Below are positions 30,382 to 34,059 of a stretch of 34,059 nucleotides of DNA, one piece after another. This DNA is from an uncultured Pigmentiphaga sp. GTDB taxonomy: Bacteria; Pseudomonadota; Gammaproteobacteria; Burkholderiales; Burkholderiaceae_B. The position numbers and the translations under genes are program-made. The stretch lies in the NCBI GenBank assembly GCA_937891425.1, contig CALAGD010000035.1, forward strand, positions 1-34,059, given 5' to 3'. The notes below the pieces were generated by a model. It saw only the letters and a program-made list of their open reading frames with translations. It was not told where the DNA came from and did no database searches. Positions within the stretch are counted from its first letter, which is position 1. Each line of letters starts with the position of its first letter.

Positions 30382-31380
30382 TCAGGTTCTGGCCTCGACG
30401 GGTTCATGGCGACGCACCTTCTGCCGTATGGGCCCGAAGACGCTGTGCCCTGCCGTATCGAAATGTTCGATTCGAATTTCATCACCGAACCGGAGCAGGG
30501 GCGTGCTCGGCTTGCCATCCCTGATGGTTTCCAACGAACGGATCTCCGCCAGGCATGCGCAACCAGCGCTCTCGTCTTCGTTCGACACAGTGCCCAGTCC
30601 GACGATGCTGCCCGGCTCCATGGAGCGCGTCTGCGCGGCATGGGCGATCAGGTCGCCATAGGTAAAGGGTGTATCGATGCCAGTGTCGAGGTCGCCCACT
30701 AGCCGCTCGCCTACCCAGCAACGCATCTTGCCATGAACCAGCCCGTTGCTCCAGAGATCGCCAAGCTCGTCGGGGGTGATGGCAATCGGGCCAAGAGCGG
30801 AGGCCGGCTTTCCGGTGAGAAATCCGAACGTACGCTTGAGCTCGGCCGGAATGCGGTTGCGTAGGGAAATGTCGTTCAGCAGCACGAACAAGCGGATCCG
30901 CTCCTCGGCCTCGCGCGCGCTGACACCGAGGGGAATGGCATCGGTGATCGCTGCGATCTCGGCTTCGAAATCGATTCCGTCTTCTTCGTTTGGCAGCGCG
31001 ATGTCTTCGTTCCAGGCTAGAAAACCGTGCGAGATGCCCTGGTACATCAATGGCTTTTCATGAATGTCTGCAGGCAACGACTCGCCCCGTGCCGCCCGAT
31101 TGCGCGCAATATGGCTGATGTAGGACGCTCCGTCGAGGTACTGGTACGCTCTCGGCAGCGGCGCGGCCAGCGCGTTCAGGTCGAGATCGAACGCTTCGGT
31201 CACCTGCCCGGCGTTGAGCTGCTCGTACACCTCCTGGGCGCGCGGTGCGAGCTCTTCCCAGTCGTCGAGCAGCTGCTGCAATGTCGCGGCGATGTGGGGC
31301 ACCGCCACCGCACGGGTCAGATCACGACTAACCACAACCAGCCTGCCATCGCGGCCGGCACGAAGCGATGCGAGTTTCAT
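30382..31380 (-). CDS. Fumarylacetoacetate hydrolase (FAH) family protein
   Basis: A 332-residue member of the FAH superfamily, which cleaves or hydrates 1,3-dicarbonyl and related intermediates of aromatic degradation. Probable metal ligands are E139 and E141 in IDFEAEIAAI and D170 in FVLLNDISLRNRI. Other family blocks are the loop with YQGISHGFLAWNEDI, GPIAITPDELGD, FTYGDLIAHAAQTRSMEPGSIVGLGTVS and FGDEIRIEHFDTAGHSVFG. The last resembles true fumarylacetoacetases more than fumarylpyruvases. The N-terminal 80 residues match the extra domain seen in that branch. It stands between the Bug receptor and the VOC gene on one strand. No dioxygenase of the homogentisate or gentisate type is seen nearby. 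Confidence 0.92.
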   Translation of the reverse strand: MKLASLRAGRDGRLVVVSRDLTRAVAVPHIAATLQQLLDDWEELAPRAQEVYEQLNAGQVTEAFDLDLNALAAPLPRAYQYLDGASYISHIARNRAARGESLPADIHEKPLMYQGISHGFLAWNEDIALPNEEDGIDFEAEIAAITDAIPLGVSAREAEERIRLFVLLNDISLRNRIPAELKRTFGFLTGKPASALGPIAITPDELGDLWSNGLVHGKMRCWVGERLVGDLDTGIDTPFTYGDLIAHAAQTRSMEPGSIVGLGTVSNEDESAGCACLAEIRSLETIRDGKPSTPLLRFGDEIRIEHFDTAGHSVFGPIRQKVRRHEPVEART

Positions 31381-31416
31381 AGGATTGATGCACTCATGAA
31401 TTGAAGAATGAAGAAA

Positions 31417-32400
31417 TTACTGCACTTCGATTCCGGCGTCGGCCACCACCTTGCGCCATTGCCGGATGTCGTTGTCGATGCGTTGGCGCATGTTGTCCGG
31501 TGAGGAGTAGGCAGTCGCGCTCCCAAGACCAGCCAGCTTGGCCGTCACACCCTCGTCAGCGAGGATCTCGCGCAGCGTGGCGTTCAGTTTGTTGATGACT
31601 TCGGGCGGCGTGTTGGCCGGAGCCGCAATGCCTAGCCACGACATCACCTCGAAGCCGGGCAGCGTTTTCGCAGCCGGAGGCACGTCCGGCAGTTCTGGCC
31701 AGGTTTCGCCGCTCGTCACCGCCAATGCGCGCAAATTGCCCGACTTGATGTGCGAACCAGCCACGGTGGCGGTATCGACCAGCACGTCGACATCACCGGA
31801 CATCACCGCTACCACGGGCGCACCGCCCCCACGATAGGGCACGTGCAGCATGTTGGCCTTGCCAGCCGCTGCCAGCAGTTCGCCGGTGAGGTGCTGGGTC
31901 GATCCGACCCCTACCGACGAGAACGTCACCGGCTTCTGGCCGGGTTGCTGTGCGTGACGCAGCAGTTCCGCAAGCGTCTGGTGCGGACTGCTGGCACTGA
32001 CCGCGATCACGAACGGAAACTCGGTGACGGTGGACACCATGGCGAAATCGTTGACCGGGTCGTAAGGCAACGACTTGCGCATGGCGGCAGAAGCCGTGTG
32101 TCCGCCAGTCAGCAGGACGAGCGTGTAGCCGTCCGGCGTTGCCTTGGCCACATGGGCCGACGCAATCGTTCCACCGGCACCGGTACGGGACTCAACCACA
32201 AAGGGCTGACCCAGCCGCTTCTCAAGCTCCGCGGCCATGAGACGCGCGACGGTATCGGCATTGCCCCCGGCACCGAATCCGTGTACCAGGGTTACCGGGC
32301 GGTCCGGATACGCCGCGTGCACCGTCGCGGCCACACTGACGGCCCCTGCGATGCCGCCCACCCATGTCATCGCCTGACTGATACGCTTCACGAAAGTCAT
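31417..32400 (-). CDS. Bug/TctC-type periplasmic solute-binding protein
   Basis: A 327-residue periplasmic receptor of the Bug family (tripartite tricarboxylate transporter, TctC component), hugely expanded in Bordetella and relatives. A signal peptide is clear (hydrophobic 11–28, cleavage after VHA at 29). The mature protein opens AYPDRPVTLVHGFGAGGNADTVARLMA and keeps VVESRTGAGGTIASAHVAKATPDGYTL, VPYRGGGAPVVAVMSGDVDV and the C-terminal pattern. Ligands are usually small carboxylates or amides. The start at 32400 is decided by a GGAGGGGAGG-rich ribosome binding site; the frame extends further. It is the first gene of the catabolic cluster. No TctA/TctB membrane genes are in the window, which is common for Bug genes. 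Confidence 0.94.
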   Translation of the reverse strand: MTFVKRISQAMTWVGGIAGAVSVAATVHAAYPDRPVTLVHGFGAGGNADTVARLMAAELEKRLGQPFVVESRTGAGGTIASAHVAKATPDGYTLVLLTGGHTASAAMRKSLPYDPVNDFAMVSTVTEFPFVIAVSASSPHQTLAELLRHAQQPGQKPVTFSSVGVGSTQHLTGELLAAAGKANMLHVPYRGGGAPVVAVMSGDVDVLVDTATVAGSHIKSGNLRALAVTSGETWPELPDVPPAAKTLPGFEVMSWLGIAAPANTPPEVINKLNATLREILADEGVTAKLAGLGSATAYSSPDNMRQRIDNDIRQWRKVVADAGIEVQ

Positions 32401-32471
32401 CCTCCCCTCCTTTCTCGTGTCCGGATGTTGTGAGTGAAAGCATATCGAGTACGCCACCCGCGGGACCGGAT

Positions 32472-32488
32472 TGTTCAATTATTGGACA
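32472..32488. promoter_or_regulatory. IclR-like operator upstream of the catabolic operon
   Basis: TGTTCAATTATTGGACA is a 17-bp palindrome with one mismatched pair around a central T (32480). Its size, AT-rich core and one-base centre resemble operators of IclR-family proteins. It lies 72 bases before the Bug gene, and the cluster ends with an IclR gene. Binding is inferred, not shown. Confidence 0.6.
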
Positions 32489-32878
32489 TGAGTCTCTGGT
32501 ACGCACGGAATGCATGCGTGACTGCGTACATGCTGACCTTGCCTTCCATCAATGCTCGGACAGATTGCGGCCGTCTACGCCGCGCTTGCTGGCTTCGGCA
32601 ACGCACGCGCTGTCTCGATGGTGGCAGTATCTGGTGTTGAAGGAACCGCTGAAATGGACAGGAACGCGGGGCCCCGGATGCACGACTACCGGTCTCACGG
32701 AGTGATGGAGAGGGCGCGCAGCAGGCAGTCCTGCATCAAATGTCCGTGATGGACGGAGCAGAACGACGGGAGCAGGAAGCAGGGGATGGAGTCGCGGGCG
32801 AAGAACCACGGACACGGCGAGTGGCCCTCCGATAGCTGTCTGGCGAGGTATGCCTGGCGCCGCCGCGGCGAGGCAGGA

Positions 32879-32907
32879 AGGATGCGCCCCCCGCTGGAGC
32901 GCATCCT
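32879..32907 (-). terminator. Terminator-like hairpin behind ppsA
   Basis: AGGATGCGC (32879–32887) pairs perfectly with GCGCATCCT (32899–32907) over an 11-base loop, 17 bases after the ppsA stop on the minus strand. The following TCCTGCC is only weakly T-rich. Confidence 0.65.
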
Positions 32908-32924
32908 GTGGGTGCATCAGATCA

Positions 32925-34059
32925 TCAGGAAGCCAGGCTCTGCCAGGTCTCGACTACCGTATCGGGGTTGAGCGAGATCGAGAGGATGCCCTGATCACGC
33001 AGCCAGGCCGCGAAATCCGGGTGGTCGCTCGGACCCTGACCGCAGATCCCGACGTACTTGCCGGCACGGCGGCACGCGTCGATGGCCAGCTTCAGCAGCG
33101 CCTTCACGGCGGGGTCGCGCTCGTCGAAATCGACCACCAGCTGATCCATGCCGGAGTCGCGGTCGAGTCCGAGCGTGAGCTGCGTGAGGTCGTTGGACCC
33201 GATCGAGAACCCGTCGAAGTACTCGAGGAACTGGTCTGCGAGAACCGCATTGGAAGGTACTTCGCACATCATGATGAGGCGCAGGCCATTCTCACCGCGG
33301 CGCAGGCCATTTTCGGCCAGAAGGTTGACCACCTCCTTCGCCTGTTTCAGCGTACGCACGAAGGGGACCATGATCTCGACGTTGGTCAGGCCCATGTCGT
33401 TGCGAACCCGGCGCAATGCTTCGCACTCCATGCGGAAGCACTCGTCGAAATCAGGCGACAGGTAACGCGAGGCACCCCGGAAGCCCAGCATGGGGTTCTC
33501 TTCCTCCGGTTCGTAACGCGAGCCACCGATGAGTTTGCGGTACTCGTTCGACTTGAAGTCGGACAGCCGCACGATGACCGGCTTGGGCCAGAAGGCTGCC
33601 GCGATGGTAGCGACTCCTTCCGCCACCTTGTCGACATAGAACGCACGAGGACTGGCATGCCCACGGGCTACCGACTCAATGGCGCTCTTGAGTTCCGAAT
33701 CGACACCGGGATAGTCGAGGATGGCCTTCGGATGAACCCCGATGTTGTTGTTGATGATGAACTCGAGACGTGCCAGACCCACACCGGCGTTGGGTATTTG
33801 CGCAAAGTCGAACGCCAGCTGCGGATTGCCCACGTTCATCATGATCTTCACGGGGATCTCGGGCATGTCACCACGGCGCACTTCTTCCACTTCAGTTTCG
33901 ATCAGGCCATCGTAGATACGACCTTCGTCGCCCTCGGCACACGACACGGTTACCTGGGCGCCGTCGGCAAGTACGTCCGTGGCATTGCCGCAACCCACGA
34001 CTGCCGGGATGCCCAGCTCGCGCGCAATGATGGCGGCGTGGCAGGTACGGCCGCCGCGG
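32925..34059 (-). CDS. ppsA: Phosphoenolpyruvate synthase, C-terminal part (5' end outside window)
   Basis: PpsA converts pyruvate + ATP to PEP, AMP and phosphate, which is needed for gluconeogenesis from C3 compounds. About 377 C-terminal residues are visible; the family has about 790–800, so half the gene, including the ATP-binding domain, lies beyond the window. The visible part begins inside the swivelling phosphohistidine domain with GGRTCHAAIIARELGIPAVV, whose histidine carries the phosphate. It continues with the PEP-utilising TIM barrel: NAGVGLARLEFIINN, RLSDFKSNEYRKLIGG, NPMLGFRGASRY, VPFVRTL, EVPSNAV, FDGFSIGSNDLTQLTLGLDRDS and the catalytic cysteine region GICGQGPSDHPDF. All look intact. 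It is on the same strand as the catabolic cluster but separated by 524 bases and a hairpin. Confidence 0.98.
   Translation of the reverse strand, partial: RGGRTCHAAIIARELGIPAVVGCGNATDVLADGAQVTVSCAEGDEGRIYDGLIETEVEEVRRGDMPEIPVKIMMNVGNPQLAFDFAQIPNAGVGLARLEFIINNNIGVHPKAILDYPGVDSELKSAIESVARGHASPRAFYVDKVAEGVATIAAAFWPKPVIVRLSDFKSNEYRKLIGGSRYEPEEENPMLGFRGASRYLSPDFDECFRMECEALRRVRNDMGLTNVEIMVPFVRTLKQAKEVVNLLAENGLRRGENGLRLIMMCEVPSNAVLADQFLEYFDGFSIGSNDLTQLTLGLDRDSGMDQLVVDFDERDPAVKALLKLAIDACRRAGKYVGICGQGPSDHPDFAAWLRDQGILSISLNPDTVVETWQSLAS

Larger units (their letters stand above)
32401..32924. other. 524-base region between the Bug gene and ppsA
   Basis: No supported gene. Frames of up to about 120 codons exist on both strands but show no family likeness and no ribosome binding sites. 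The region holds the palindrome at 32472–32488 and a hairpin behind ppsA at 32879–32907. Between about 32490 and 32870 I see nothing I can name. Confidence 0.6.

Noticed and set aside
32549..32917. 122-codon minus-strand frame (and smaller plus-strand ones) between the Bug gene and ppsA
   Set aside because: Pro/Ala/His-rich translation, no ribosome binding site, and it overlaps the ppsA terminator hairpin.

Overview
The window is a GC-rich chromosomal segment of a betaproteobacterium. It is most like Burkholderiales, family Alcaligenaceae (Bordetella/Achromobacter/Pusillimonas-like). The grounds are gene content and order: lpxK–Trm112–kdsB–adk, murJ, DUF3579 beside argD–argF, DUF2889–sucC–sucD, gloB–yafS-like–rnhA, and a Bug-type (TctC) solute receptor inside a small catabolic operon. 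The genus cannot be fixed from the sequence alone. Almost everything is core chromosome. I see no prophage, insertion sequence, CRISPR array, toxin–antitoxin pair or recognisable defence island.

Layout. (1) 1–5029, plus strand: lpxK (5' part outside the window), a Trm112-like protein and kdsB overlap one another (lipid A and KDO supply). They are followed by adk, a short-chain dehydrogenase and murJ. (2) 5026–6058, minus strand: DUF2244 and DUF3579 proteins, divergent from argD. (3) 6223–9842, plus strand: argD, argF and argG, covering the later arginine pathway, closed by a textbook terminator. (4) 9909–10465: a self-contained unit. A 72-residue unknown protein is driven by a near-consensus promoter embedded in three TAGGG–N4/5–CCCTA inverted repeats, with terminators on both sides. 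(5) 10634–14204: an aldo/keto reductase convergent with rnr (RNase R). (6) tRNA-Leu(CAG) and rpsT, each with a promoter and a terminator. (7) 15194–18247, minus strand: DUF2889–sucC–sucD (TCA cycle), followed by a very short type IV pilin-like peptide. (8) 18552–18680: a 42-residue, strongly basic unannotated protein. (9) 18879–21906, minus strand: gloB and mltD (overlapping) and fabI. (10) 21929–28509, plus strand: YafS-like methyltransferase, rnhA, a two-gene RND efflux pump and dnaQ, then tRNA-Val(CAC). (11) 28728–32400, minus strand: a catabolic cluster read as Bug receptor → FAH-family hydrolase → VOC protein → IclR regulator, with a good IclR-like palindrome upstream. (12) 32925–34059: the C-terminal part of ppsA.

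The items most worth a second look are regulatory or very small. They are the triple TAGGG/CCCTA operator array and the orphan 72-residue protein it controls, the pilin-like peptide downstream of sucD, the 42-residue basic protein, the palindromes in front of the RND pump and the catabolic operon, and the large branched hairpin behind mltD. I found no multi-gene system that I would call previously undescribed.
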